Shown here piece by piece: positions 23,505 through 35,608 of a DNA stretch of 64,000 bases. Source of the DNA: Apodemus sylvaticus (taxonomy: Eukaryota; Chordata; Mammalia; Rodentia; Muridae). Position 1 is the stretch's first letter. Each line of letters starts with the position of its first letter. Position numbers and translations under genes: made by a program. The stretch lies in contig NC_067473.1 of the NCBI RefSeq assembly GCF_947179515.1, positions 88,706,850-88,770,849 of the forward strand. The letters run 5' to 3'. The notes beneath the pieces are model-generated. The model had not been told where the DNA came from, did no database searches, and saw nothing but the letters and a program-made list of their open reading frames with translations.

Positions 23505-26178
23505 TCAATTTTCTTTCTTTTTTTTCCTTTTTTTAAATCGATATATTTTTTATTTACATTTCAAATGATTTCCCCTTTTCTAGACCCCTATTCCCCAAAA
23601 GTCCCATCAGCCCCCTTCCCTCCCCCTGTTTTCCCACCCAGCCCTTCCCACTTCCCTGTTCTGGTTTTGCCCTAAACTGCTTCACTGAGTCTTTCCAGAA
23701 CAAGGGGCCACTCCACCGTTCTTCTTGTACCTCATTTGATGTGTGGATTATGTTTTTGTTATTCCAGTTTTCTAGGTTAATATCCACTTATTAGTGAATG
23801 CATACCATGATTCATCTTTTGAGTCTGGGTTACCTCACTTAGTATGATGTTCTCCAGCTCCATCCATTTGCCTAAGAAATTCATGAATTCATTGTTTCCA
23901 ATGGCTGAATAGTAGTCCATTGTGTATATATACCACATTTTTGCATCCACTATTCTGTTGAGGGACACCTGGGTTGTTTCTAGCTTCTGGCTATTATAAA
24001 TAGGGCTGCTATGAACATAGTGGACCATGTATCCTTATTACATGCTGGGGAATCCTCTGGGTATATGCCCAGGAGTGGTATAGCAGGATCTTCTGGAAGT
24101 GAGCTGCCCAGTTTTCTGAGGAGCCACCAGACTGATTTCCAGAGTGGTTGTACCAATTTGCAACCCCACCAGCAGTGGAGGAGTGTTCCTCTTTCTCCAC
24201 ATCCTCGCCAACATCTGCTGTCTCCTGAATTTTTAATCTTAGCCATTCTGACTGGTGTAAGCTGACATCTCAGGGTTGTTTTCATTTGCATTTCCCTAAT
24301 GACTAATGAAGTTGAGTATTTTTTAAGATACTTCTCCGCCATCCAAAGTTCTTCAGGTGAAAATTCTTTGTTTAACTCTGTACCCCATTTTTAATAGGGT
24401 TATTTGGTTTTCTGGAGTCTAACTTCTTGTGTTCTTTATATATATTGGATATTAGCCCTCTATCTGATGTAGGATTGGTGAAGATCTTTTCCCAATTTGT
24501 TGGTTGCCAATTTGTCCTTTTGATGGTGTCCTTTGCCTTACAGAAACTTTGTAATTTTATGAGGTCCCATTTGTCAATTCTTGATCTTAGCGCATAAGCT
24601 ATTGGTGTTCTGTTCAGGAACTTTCCCCCAGATGCTTTCAGTGCAGAATTCAATTAGACCTTCAAAGAAGACCTAACACCAATACTCTTCAAACTATTCC
24701 ACAAAATAGAAACAGAAGGAGCATTACCCAACTCCTTCTACAAAGCCACAATTAGGCTGATACCAAAACCACACAAAGATCCAACAAAGAAAGAGAACTT
24801 CAGACCAATTTCCCTTATGAACATCGATGCAAAAATACTCAATAAAATTCTTGCCAACCAAATCCAAAAACACATCAAAACGATCATCCACCATGATCAA
24901 GTAGGCATTATCCCAGGGATGCAGGGTTGGTTCAATATACGGAAATCCATCAATGCAATCCACTACATAAACAAACACAAAGAAAAGAAACCACATGGTC
25001 ATTTCATTGGATGCTGAAAAAGCATTTGACAAAATTCAGCATCTTTTCATGCTTAAAGTGTTGGAATGAACAGGAATTCAAGGCCCATACCTAAACATAG
25101 TAAAAGCAACATACAGCAAACCGGTAGCCAGCATCAAACTAAATGGAGAGAAACTTGAAGCAATCCCACTAAAATCAGGGACTAGACAGGGCTGCCCCCT
25201 TTCTCCTTATCTTTTCAATATTGTACTTGAGGTACTACCTCGGGCAATTTGACGACATAAGGAGGTCAAAGGAAAACAAATTGGAAAGGAAGAAGTCAAA
25301 CTAACATTATTTGCAGATGATATTGATACTCTACCTAAGTGACGCAAAAAACTCCACTAGAGAACTTCTACAGCTGATAAACAACTTCAGCAAAGTGGCA
25401 GATTATAAAATCAACTCAAGCAAATCAGTGGCCTTCCTATAATCAAAGGATAAGCAGGATGAGAAAGAAATTAGGGAAATGACACACTTCACAATAGCCA
25501 CAAACAGTATAAAGTACCTTGGGGTGACTCTTACCAAATATGTGAAAGAACAGTGTGACAAGAACTTCAAGACTCTGAAGAAGGAAATGGAAGAAGACCT
25601 CCAAAAATGGAAAAACCTCCCATGCTCATGGATCGGCAGGATTAATATAGTTAAAATGGCCATTTTGCCAAAAGCAATATACAGATTCAAGGCAATACCC
25701 ATCAAAATCCCAACTCAATTCTTCACAGAGTTAGAAAAAGCCATCCTCAAATTCATCTCGAATAACAAAAAACCCAGGATAGCTAAAACTATTTATTCTC
25801 AACAATAAAAGAAATTCTGGGGGTTTCAGTATCCCTGACCTCAAGCAATACTACCAAGCAATAGTGTTAAAAAAAACTGCATGGTATTGGTACAGTGACA
25901 GGCAGGCGGATCAATGGGACAGGATTAAAGATCCAGAAATGAACCCACACACCTATGGCCACTTGATCCTCGACAAAGGGGCGGAAAACATCCAATGGAA
26001 AAAAGATAGCCTTTTCAACAAATGGTGCTGTTTCAATTGGAGGTCAGCATGCAGAAAAATGTGAATTGATCCATTCTTGTCTCCTTGTACTAAGCTCAAC
26101 TCCAAACGGATCAAGGACCTACACATAAAGCCAGATACCCTGAAGTTAATAGAAAAGAAACTGGGGAAGACCCTTGAG
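23505..26178 (-). mobile_element. LINE-1 with 5' inversion, about 2.7 kb
   Basis: Minus-strand 3' segment at 23505-24630 (interrupted poly(T), young-type 3'UTR, ORF2 C-terminus with the cysteine-rich CWRGCGERGTLLHCWW block). It joins a + strand ORF2 segment at 24631-26178. In ORF2 order the inverted part ends at KLGKTLE and the sense part begins at about GKFLNRTPIA, so they are nearly adjacent, as twin priming predicts. I could not establish a TSD. Low divergence indicates a fairly young copy. Confidence 0.88.
24631..26178 (+). pseudogene. L1 ORF2 reverse-transcriptase fragment (inverted segment)
   Basis: The + strand homology begins with a helical segment (PNSFYKATIRLIPKPHKD in one frame), continues with reverse-transcriptase blocks (ISLMNIDAKILNKILANQIQ, HDQVGIIPGMQGWFNIRKSI) and an intact FADD at 25310-25321, then ORF2 downstream blocks to about 26178. 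Frames are broken by a stop after FIGC, by a frameshift after FADD and by later indels. No active enzyme is possible. Confidence 0.86.
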
Positions 26179-27029
26179 ATTTTTATAGATGTGACAAAAT
26201 ATAGTTTTACATATGTTTTGGTTAACATCTAAACATAAAAGCAATTTGTTTTTCCTTACTATTTAAAAGAACCCAATGTGTGGTTGACTTGCTACACTCC
26301 TGTCAGTCCTGTACTGAGAAAGATAATCATGGCACGACATGTGATGTCAGAACTGCATACTTTGGGGCAGCAAGTAAAGAGAGTAATTACTTGAGTCCAG
26401 ATCAAAATAAAACCTCAGAAGATACCCACACTCTGTTCTGTGTTATCCAGCTAGGCCTTTTCTTCTAAATGTACACAGAGATATGGGTGGAATCATTAAG
26501 AATAATTTATGAGGTTAGAATACTCACAGTACCATTATCTGCCAATAGCACTAATACTTAAACAAAAACATTTGACACATAATATTGACTGCATGGGACA
26601 CTTTTAGAGTCAAACCTAACAAAGACACATAACAGAAGTCAAGAAATTGTATAGACTAGCTATTGTTGTTCTTCAGCAGTGGGATCATTCAGTCTATTTT
26701 CAGGTCATATGGTTCTCTAATCTATGATGGAATTTTTATTAAGATCCTAGTAAATAAGAAATTTACATGGAACACTGCCCTATAATAAATAATAATTTAA
26801 ATATCTGTTAAACAATAAAACAGAGGAGAAAGCGTGTGTAATGTAGAGACAAAATGAAGTATTTCAAGATTAGATTCTAAACACCTACCTTCTTTCCCCC
26901 ACCTCAATTAAAAACTAGTATTCTTTGCTTCTATCATAGGCAGTAAATAATTCATATATCAGTATATTTATGTTAGGGTGTAGAACTCAGTGAAATAATT
27001 CTAAAAAATAACAAAACACAAATAATAAA
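26179..27029. other. No recognised feature
   Basis: About 850 bp of unassigned A+T-rich sequence. Short frames (such as 26280-26468) show no family resemblance. Confidence 0.4.
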
Positions 27030-27147
27030 GAGTAAGAGAATATAAGAGAGATAGAGAAAGAGAGAGATAGAGATGAGATAGATAGAGAGAGAGGGAGAGA
27101 GAGAAAGGGAGAGAGAGAGAGAAAGAGAGAGAGAGAGAAAGAGAGAG
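27030..27147 (+). repeat. GA-rich simple repeat
   Basis: (GA)n/(GAGATA)n purine tract next to a minus-strand B1. It produces spurious serine/leucine-rich frames on the other strand. Confidence 0.93.
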
Positions 27148-27161
27148 GTCCAGTTCACTTT

Positions 27162-27326
27162 TTTTTGGGGGGGGGGTTGGTTTTTTCGAGACAGGGTTTC
27201 TCTGTATAGCCCCAGCTGTCCTGTAACTCACTCTGTAGATCAGGCTGGCCTCAAACTCAGAAATCCACCTGCCTCTGCCTCCCAGAGTGCTGGGATTACA
27301 GGCATGCGCCACCAACTGCCCAGCTT
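27162..27326 (-). mobile_element. B1 SINE with exact 11-bp TSD
   Basis: Reverse-complement B1: T/G-rich start, 'cgagacagggtttctctgta', 'caggctggcctcaaactcag', 'cccagagtgctgggattaca'. CAGTTCACTTT flanks it exactly at 27151-27161 and 27327-27337. A run of about ten G residues follows the T tail at about 27167-27176, an unusual change in a SINE tail. Confidence 0.95.
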
Positions 27327-27337
27327 CAGTTCACTTT

Positions 27338-27859
27338 ATAGTACTCACTATGAAACCACATTTGTAAGGACAAAGCATCTGTATGTCGGTTTATAAATAC
27401 CGAGTACCTGTGCAATCTACATAACAAACAACAAACAAACAGAAACAAATGCAAAAAAAATGGAAGAGGAATACCTTGAGAGAGGTAGAATGTAGAACAT
27501 AGATTAAAATAATATGAATGGGAATACTATTCAATGAAAGAATCAGGGAGGGAGGAGGAGGCAGCATTAGGGAGCTAAGAGTTAAAGGTTGAGGGAAGAT
27601 TAGCTTGGACAAAGAAAGTATAAAGAAATGGTTTGTAAAGCAAGATACCTTCCTCATGCCATTACTGCCTGATATTTGACACAGGAGCAAAGGACAGTAG
27701 GTAACCAACTGATCCTAAATGTATTCAAGGCTGACTCCATGGGAGTCAAGACAAATCTTGATACTATAACCCTAGCTAATTACCTAGGTCTGGGGAAGTC
27801 ATAGGCTCTTGCATGGAGCATGTTTCTGACAGTCATCTAATATAATTTTCTATATTGGA
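27338..27859. other. No recognised feature
   Basis: Unassigned A-rich sequence; the frame at 27391-27708 on the minus strand has no recognisable family. Confidence 0.4.
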
Positions 27860-28230
27860 TTTTGTTACTTCAATAGACACAATAACCCCAAGCAACTTTG
27901 GTAAGAAACAGTTTATTTCACCTTACACATTAAAGACTATTATTGAGGAAAGTCAAGGAAGGAATTCAAGGTAGAAACAAGATGTATAAATCACAGAAGA
28001 ATGTGGCTTACTGGCTTGATTCCTCTGGCTCATATGCAGCCAGATTTCTTATTCAATTCAGGATTCCCTGCCTAGTAGTGACACTATTGATCAGGCCCTC
28101 CCATTTCTACCAGCCATCAGGAAAATGTGGTCTGTCCTAAGACACCCAAAGACCAAGATGTTAGAGATCATTTTTCAGCTATGATTTATTCTTCCAAGGT
28201 GTATTAGTTTGAAAAATAAGATTTGCCATT
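27860..28230 (-). mobile_element. Diverged MaLR-like LTR
   Basis: Antisense LTR with a 'gtttatttcaccttacacat' start, 'ggcttactggcttgattcct', 'cccatttctaccagccatca' and similar blocks. These align in order with the LTR at 44776-45175 but with many changes. No internal region is attached. Solo LTR or fragment. Confidence 0.5.
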
Positions 28231-28540
28231 ACAACAGACACAACAACAAATTGCTTTGTCAATATTTATGCATATACCCATACCAAAAACTGGTTTCCAG
28301 TCTTAATTAAATAAACCATTTCCAAAAATGAAAAGCTGTGGATGCAGAGATACATGAAATACAGAGATACAGAAAGCATCAATAGATGTAGACTAAATTA
28401 TAGACAGTTTATTATTAATAATACCCCTTGAGCTATAGGGCATGAGTCCTATGGAAGACTGTGTGAGAGAGGGGTGGAAAGTATATAAGAACTGCAAAAA
28501 ATGGGCTGATCTCCAAATTCGTCTGTACTCCATACAATCA
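28231..28540. other. No recognised feature
   Basis: Short unassigned stretch. Confidence 0.35.
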
Positions 28541-28805
28541 TTGTATTCATTAGTTATCTGCACCAATACTGAAAGACCCTACACATAGTTTTAATTGGTA
28601 AATAAAGATGGCAGCAGCCAATAGCTGGGCAGGAAGTACAAAGGCAGGACTTAGGATTTTAGGCTTGGGACCAGGAGGAGAAAGAGAAGGGGATCCTCTA
28701 TGCCATTGCATAAGGAGAGAAGACTTGATGTCTGAGAAGAGTATAAGACATAGAGGTATGACAACCTTGTGAAGGATCCAGGAGAATGTGGCCCAGAGCA
28801 TGGCC
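28541..28805 (+). mobile_element. Possible retroviral LTR fragment
   Basis: 'ttggtaaataaagatggcag', 'gccaatagctgggcaggaag' and the following G/A-rich sequence recall the promoter-proximal part of a murine ERV LTR. No boundaries or TSD. Family not assigned; low certainty. Confidence 0.3.
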
Positions 28806-28909
28806 TAGTTAGGACACTCTCTGGGTTCAAAACAATCAAGATAAAATACAGAGTTTAGTGTGTAATAACTCAGGTTTATTAGCAGGAGGTAGATTATCTA
28901 CTTTTACTG

Positions 28910-30435
28910 CATGGAGTATACAAAGTGCCCCAATGGTGGCAGAGACAGGGAGAAAGAGAAATACTCCTCCATTGCTGGTAGGATTGTAAACTGGTATAAC
29001 CACTCTGGAAATCAATCTGGAGATTCTTCAGAATACTGGAAATAGATCTATCTGAAGATCCAGCTGTATGATTCTTGGTCACATATTGAGAAGATGCCAT
29101 ACCATACCACACTGTCACATGTTTCACTATGTTCATAGCAGCCTTGTTTGTGATAGCAAAAAGCTGGAAACAACCCAGATGTCCCAAAATAGAAATATGG
29201 ATACAGAAAATGTGATTTATTTACAGAATGGAATTCTGCTCAGCTATTAAGAATGAGGACATCCTGAGTTTTGGAGGCAAATAGATGGAACTAGAAAATA
29301 TCATGCTATGTGAGGTAACTCAGTCCCAAATGGATATGCATGGTATTTACTCACTAATAAGTAGGTATTAGCCAAAAAAGTACAGAACACCCAGGATACA
29401 ATCCACAGAACTTAAAAAGGTTGACAAGTAGAAGATCCCAAGTAAGGATGTTTCAATCCTACTTTGAAGGGAGAAGAAAGCACTCACTGGAGGGGGGAAG
29501 AAGGGAGGAAGCTGTGTGGGAAAGGAGAGAGTGAGGGAAAGAGCAGAACAAGATCAGGTGTTTGGTGGAGGAAACAGGACTGAAGTCCTGAAGGCCATCA
29601 ATAAGAATAGAAACAGGTAACCTCGGGATGTAGGAGGTGAGGGGACCCTCTAGGATGTACCAGAGATCTGGGAGGGAGAGATACCCAAGACTCAAAGGGA
29701 GGACCACAGAAGAAATGTCCTACAATGGAGAGAGGGAACTTGTAGAGCCCACCTCCAGAAGAAAGATAGGACATCAAGTGAGGGATGGGGTTGCCAACCC
29801 ACACTCAAAACTCTTACCCAGAATTGTTCATGTCTGAAAGAACTGCAGGGACACAAATGGAGAAGAACCTGAGGCAAAGGAAGTTCAGTGGCAGGCCCAA
29901 ATTGAGATCCAGCTCAGGGGAAGGCCCCAAGGCCTGAAACTGGTCCTGAGTCTGTGGAGTGCTCACAAATAGGGGCCTATCATGACTGTCCTCTGAAAGG
30001 CCAGACAAGCCACCGAAAGTGTCTGATGCAGATATTTACACCTGACCGAATAGACAGAAGCTGCTAACCCCTGCGTTTGAGTTTGGGAAAATCTGAAAGA
30101 AGCTAAAGAGGAGGGTGTCTTGGACCCCTGAGATCTCGCAGACATTGGGCCACCAACCAGGAAGCATACACCAGCTGATAAAAAGCCCCCAAGAAATATA
30201 CAGCAGAGGATTCCAGGGTCTAGACTCAGTCAGAGAAGATGCACCTAATCCTCAAGATACTGGAGGATCTAGAGAGTGGGGAGGTCTGGAGGGGTGGGGG
30301 TAGGGTGGGGACATCCTTGAGATGGGGAAAGAAGGTATGTAATGTGAAACTGTCAGAAGATGGACAGGGGTGGGGATAAAATTTGGACTGTAAAAAAAAG
30401 ATTAAATTTTAAAAAATTAAAAAAATAATAAAGTA
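28910..30435 (+). mobile_element. Older LINE-1 (Lx-type) 3' end with long 3'UTR
   Basis: Sense L1: ORF2 C-terminal region (28930-29250, 'gagaaatactcctccattgc', 'gttcatagcagccttgtttg'), then about 1.1 kb of G+C-richer 3'UTR, ending in an A-rich tail at about 30390-30435. The UTR is longer and different from that of the young copies, fitting an older Lx-type subfamily. ORF2 is frame-broken. Open frames at 29459-30303 lie in the UTR and are not genes. Confidence 0.8.
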
Positions 30436-30487
30436 CTAGACTGGTGAACTGTTGACCTCGTTAAGGTATTTCAAAATCTAAAGACTT

Positions 30488-30531
<44 letters not shown>
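30488..30531 (+). repeat. (GT)n microsatellite
   Basis: About 20 uninterrupted GT units 50 bp downstream of the L1 tail; alternating purine-pyrimidine with Z-DNA potential. Confidence 0.97.
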
Positions 30532-30533
<2 letters not shown>

Positions 30534-31010
30534 ATTTAATATAACATAATTGAGGCAGGTAGTAAATCTGCAGCTTCGGTTTATATTAAATTATTTAATA
30601 GTAACTCTTGTTCTTCCATAATGAAGACTTTACCAAAGTCACAGGTATAGTGAGAAAAGAGTTGAGGTTCCTTTCAGTAAGCAAGAAAGTAAGAGCAGAA
30701 AATGCACACTGCTCCAGGTATAGAAGGCAAACTGGGCTAAGTAGTAAAGGGTTTCTTCTAGTATCTAGAACGTCCATTTCTCTTAAAACAACACTGTGAT
30801 CAATATTTTCATTTAGTGTAGCAAGCTTTGAAAGGAAAGGTACAAAATGTATGGCTCAAAGAATAAAGGGGCACCAAGAAATAGAAAGGAGCCAAATCCT
30901 ATATTTAAGGAGTTAAACAGATCCAGGTGACTAAAATGCAAGATCCTACTCTGGTCAGCTTATTGTTCATGGTTTTGCATTTGAACAAGGGAATTTGTGA
31001 TTGTTTTCAC
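30532..31010. other. No recognised feature
   Basis: Unassigned sequence. It may hold the missing 5' LTR/internal start of the adjacent MaLR element, but I could not recognise it. Confidence 0.35.
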
Positions 31011-32526
31011 TTGAACTTTTGTTGGGAAATGAACTACAATTCAAGATCTGGAAGACACAGGATTTGAACTTGAGGAATAGTGCCATGAAAAGCTTAGGTC
31101 CAGGCAAGGCAGTACAAGCCTTTAAACCGAGAAGATAGAGGCAAGCATGTCTCTGAGTTCAAGGCAAGCGTGGGAGAGAGAAAGTTGCAAGTAGAGAAAA
31201 CCTTTGGTCCAGGGTGATAGTACACAACTTTAATCCCTGCATTCAGGAGACAGAGCTGTGAAGATCTCTGAGTTCAAGTGCAACCTACAGAGAAAATTCC
31301 AGGACAAAGAAGCTTAGGCAGTGTGAAGGAGTTGGAAAACAGAAAGCTGGAGATAATGTAGTGCAACAAAGGGGTCCATGTTCTGGCACCAGCAACCAGC
31401 AGAACTGTGCAGCTTCATCCATGTGGCTCTGGCTTTGGAGTCAAGAATAGAAGGGACTACTGGGGTAATTGATGCTGGTTAGATGGAGCTAAGAATTTAG
31501 TATGGTTAAGAGGAGACCAGCATCTCAGCATAACTGAAGTGAAATCATCTTGTAAGTGTTTTCTGATAACACAAAGAGCTGAGTTCCAGAGATAGCCCAA
31601 GGTTGTACCTAGCCCATTGGCTGGACTTAGTAATGTGGTATAAGAATAACTCAGGAGGTACAAATTTTAAAGGAATGAAAGGGTTATGAAGAACAGCTGA
31701 GTCTTGGCACTGTGAGAGCCCAGGAAAGGCCATTGGTGAAAATGCAGCCTCAGGTGTACTTAAGAAGTCCTGTAAAGTAGTCGAGGATTGGCACCATGAA
31801 TGGAGCTTGTGAGAAACTATGAAGCCTACTTGCAGTGAAAAGCTCAAGCATGCTGGAGATGCTCCTACTATCAGATGACCATCAAGAACAGCAGCAGCAG
31901 TGGAATACAGTCAACTAGACCCTATAGTGCTGCAGAGGCTAGTGTTAGAGATGTGACCTTAATCCCTTGAAAGTCCAGAAGATCATGTCTGAATCCCAGA
32001 CATTGGAATAAGAAGCTGTAAAGTTGATGTTGCCTTAGAGATGCCAAGATGTTAGAGATGCCAGAATCATCAGATAAACTGCTGAGGAACACTGATATCA
32101 GGGAGTGCAAGTAACTCAAGAGAAAGAAGTTTGATGCAGTTAACAAAGATGAAAGGAATTGAAGACTTGAAGAGAGCTTTGACATCAGGCATGGAAATAC
32201 TGAGTTTGGAATTTTCCCAGCTGGTTTTTAGTCTTGTGTTGATCCAGTATTTCCTCACTATGACATTTGGAATTGTAATGTATATGCTATAATATTGGAG
32301 TTATACAATCTGCTTTTTAAAATTTTAATTGTATGGGGGATTACAGTTAAGTGAATGGTTGAATCTCAGAAGAGACTTTGAACTTTGGTCTTCTAACATT
32401 GTGGAGACTGTTATAGGCTATGGGACTTTTGAATTTGGGATAAATATATTTTGCATTATGCTATGGTCATGTATGACTCCATGGGCCCATGTGTTTGAAC
32501 AAGTATACAGGGGCCAGAGTGGAATG
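31011..32526 (+). mobile_element. MaLR internal region (MT/ORR1-type)
   Basis: Non-coding MaLR internal sequence. It includes two embedded B1-like stretches (about 31090-31180 and 31205-31315), then a long block that aligns in the opposite orientation with 45180-46320: 'attgatgctggttagatgga', 'gaggagaccagcat', 'aggccattggtgaaaatgca', 'aagaacagcagcagcagtgg'. The 3' part has 'ctcagaagagactttgaact' and a gggactttt motif just before the LTR. No gag/pol frame survives, as usual for MaLRs. Confidence 0.68.
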
Positions 32527-32840
32527 TAGTGATTTGAATATGTTTGATCCAGGGAGTTGCACCTATTAGGAGGTATTGTTGGAGAAAGTGTGTCACTGTG
32601 GTAGATGGTCATTGAGAGAGCTTTCTCCTAACTATCTGGAAGTCAGTGTTCTCTTGGATAAAGCTGGATCAAGATATAGAACTCTCAGCTCCTCCAGCGC
32701 CATGTATGCCTGTGTGCTGCCATGGTTCCTGCCTTTATGATAATGGGCTGAACATTTGAGCCCCAATTAAACTCGATAAGAGTTGTCTTGGTCATGATGT
32801 CTATTCATAGCAATGCAAACCCCAATTAAAACAGATTCCA
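32527..32840 (+). mobile_element. MT-type MaLR LTR (3' LTR)
   Basis: LTR beginning TGTAGTGATTTGAATATG at 32527, with 'gagttgcacctattaggagg', 'tgtgtcactgtggtag', 'gaactctcagctcctccagc', 'ccatgtatgcctgtgtgctg' and an end near 'accccaattaaaaca'. These are the landmark blocks of the MT class. It directly follows its internal region. TATA/poly(A) signals are eroded. Confidence 0.75.
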
Positions 32841-32859
32841 ACAGACTGAAACATAATAT

Positions 32860-34035
32860 TCTGGGAAGTATTTTTTCAGGGTTGCCACACAGAAACTGTG
32901 ATCCAAATGGGAACTAACATAACATCTCAAGCTGGAATCAGAGCTTGGTAATGTAAAACAGTCTCCCTTCTGATATTGGTTTGTATGACATGAAAGTTAC
33001 AATATTAAAGGGGTCATGGAGAGAAAAAGAGACTTGTAATGTCATAGATGACGTCTGACTCCCTGAAGCAAATAAGGAAGCCATTGATAAAGGTGTTATC
33101 TCAGTTATTGATAGAGATGCTATTTCAGTGGATACCCCAGGATATTACAGATTACAGGTTCACAGAAAAAGGGGGAGCACCAGGAACAGCACCCGGAGTA
33201 GAGTAAAACTTAACTGAATCTATATAAGACTTGTGTATATTAAAATTAAGAGGAAACATGAAGCTCCCCAAGTCATTTGAATTCCAGCAGATTGTTAGTG
33301 AGTTCCAGGTGTCAGACAGTGAATTATACAATTTCGAGTTATATTTCTAGATCAAAATTTTTCTTAAGTGTGATTGATTTTACACTGTGTTTCTTACCTT
33401 TTGTTGTAAGTACCCACAGTCAAGAGACTTGAGATAGTTTAAAGATAGTTTAGATTTAGTACAGAATTTTTAAGACTGTAAAACTCTGTAAAGTTGGACT
33501 GTGTCTTATAATATGATACTTATATGTAATTAAATCTGTGAGTTAAACAGGTAAAGAAAAAAATAGCTGGTTTAAAACAATGTATTTATATGTCATAATT
33601 GACCAGTAGAGTGTAATGGGTTTTGCTAACTTGACACAAACTTAAACACACCTAAGCATATGAAATCTCATTGGAGAAATTGTTTCTATCAGATTATATT
33701 ATGGACATGTCTGTGAGATATTGTTTTAATTTCTAACCAAAGAACAAGGCCTAATCTATTACAGGTACCACACCATTCCTCTTCTGGTAAGCTGGAACAG
33801 TTTAACAATGATAGCCGAGTCAGAAGAACAAAGCAAGCAATCAGTCATTCTCCATGGACTCTAATTCAGGTTTTGCCCCTGTGTTTCTACCTTGAGATCC
33901 TGCCCTGACTTCAACAGTAAATTGGAAGCCATAGATAAAATCCCCTTCCTCACAGCAGCTGGGGAAGTCTTTCAACCCAGCAGCAAAATGCAAACTATGG
34001 CACTTTGAGATCTTGCGTCAGCTCTTGAGATCAGT
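32860..34035 (+). mobile_element. Second MaLR-like element: internal 3' part plus LTR
   Basis: 32860-33611 resembles the 3' end of an ERVL/MaLR internal region, with repeated 'agatagtttagatttagtac'-like phrases and 'ggactgtgtcttataatatg'. It leads into an LTR starting TGTAATGGGTTTTGCTAACT at 33612 and running to about 34035 ('tcctgccctgacttcaacag', 'ctggggaagtctttcaaccc'). This LTR class differs from the MT LTR at 32527, so two MaLR-like units lie in tandem. Strongly diverged; boundaries approximate. Confidence 0.55.
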
Positions 34036-34275
34036 TTGCTCAATTTTGATTACCCATGGGAAGTCAAGAAATCAGAAAATGGTCATTTGTGTGTAGGATA
34101 CAAATGATTAAGGGATGACAGGCAATGCAATATATGTAAAAAGAAACAAGTGGAGGAGTATGGTGTAAAGAAATGGAGATGGGGCGTGGGGAAGTTGAGA
34201 AGACAAGGGGATGAAATGGAAATTGAAAGGGCATAAGGAAAATTTGTATGGGAACAGATATTTAAAATTTTCACT

Positions 34276-35608
34276 GCTATTACTTTCAGTGTGTCCGGTT
34301 TTATGTAGAGGACCTTGATCCATTTGGAGTTGAGCTTAGTACAAGGAGATAAGAATGGATCAATTCGCATTCTTCTGCAGGCTGACTTCCAATTGAACTA
34401 GTACCATTTGTTGAAGAGACTATCTTTTTTCCACTGGATGCTTTCAGCTCCTTTGTTGAAGATCAAATGACCATAGGTGTGTTGGTTCATTTCTGGGTCT
34501 TCAATCCTATTCCATTGATCAGCTTGCCTGTCATTGTACAAATACCATGCAGTTTTTATCACTATTGCTCCGTAGTAAAGTTTAAAGTCTGGGATACTGA
34601 ATCCCTCAGAAGTTCTTTTACTGTTGAGAATAGTTTTAGCTATCCTGGGTTTTTTTGTTATTCCAGATCAATTTGAGAATTGCTCTTTCTAGCTCTATGA
34701 AGAACTGGGTTGGGATTTTTATGGGGATAGCATTGAATCTGTAGATTGCCTTTGGCAAGATGGCCATTTTAACTATATTAAATCTGCCAATCCACGAGCA
34801 TGTAAGATTTTTCCATTTTCTGAGATCTTTTTTGATTTCCTTCTTCAGAGATCTGAAGTTCTTGTCATAAAGCTATTTCACTTGTTTGGTTAGAGTCACC
34901 CCAAGATACTTTATGCTGTTTGTGGCTATTGTGAAGGGAGTCATTTCCCTAATTTCTTTCTCAGTTTGCTTATCCTTTGAATATATAAAGGCTACTGATT
35001 GCTTGTGCTGATTTTTTTGCCAGCCACTTTGCTGAAGTTGTTTATCAACTGTAGGAGTTCTCGAGTAGAGTTTTTAGGGTCACTTAAGTATACTATCACA
35101 TCATCTGCAAATAGTGATAGTTTGACTTCTTCCTTTCCAATTTGTATCCCTTTGACTTCCTTATATTGTCTAATTGCTCTAGCTAGGACTTCAAGAACTA
35201 TATTGAAAAGATATGGAGAGAGGGAGCAGCCTTGTCTAGTCCCTGATTTTAGTGGGATTGCTTCAAGTTTCTCTCCATTTAATTTGATGTTGGCTACCGG
35301 TTTGCTGTATATTGCTTTTACTATGTTTAGGTATGGGCCTTGAATTCCTGTCCTTTCAAAGACTTTTATCATGAAAGGATGCTGAATTTTGTCAAATGCT
35401 TTTTCAGCATCTAAAGAAATGATCATGTGGTTTTTTTTCTTTGAGTTTGTTTATGTAGTGGATAGCATTGAAGGATTTCCCTATATTGAATCATCCCTGT
35501 ATCCCTGGGATGAAGCCTACTTGATCATGGTGGATGATTATTTTGATGTTTTTGGATTCGGTGGGTAAGAATTTTATTTAATATTTTTGCATCGATATTC
35601 ATAAGGAA
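34276..35608 (-). pseudogene. L1 ORF2 reverse-transcriptase fragment (inverted segment)
   Basis: The best-preserved reverse-transcriptase stretch in the window. On the minus strand 34992-35426 is open for 144 codons from MIISLDAEKAFDKIQHPF through PLKSGTRQGCSLSPYLFNIV to the catalytic FADD at 35100-35111 and DPKNSTRELLQLINNFSKVA. Thumb and C-terminal parts follow to 34276 with frame breaks. The enzyme needs its endonuclease and intact frame, both absent here. Confidence 0.88.

Noticed and set aside
23480..26200. TSD for the twin-primed L1 at 23505-26178
   Set aside because: Only a weak T-rich match (GAG followed by T residues) was found on the two sides; not reported as a real duplication.
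34992..35426. 144-codon reverse-transcriptase frame with intact FADD
   Set aside because: It looks like an enzyme, but it is the inverted part of a truncated L1 with frame breaks on both sides, not an independent reverse transcriptase such as a retron or diversity-generating system.
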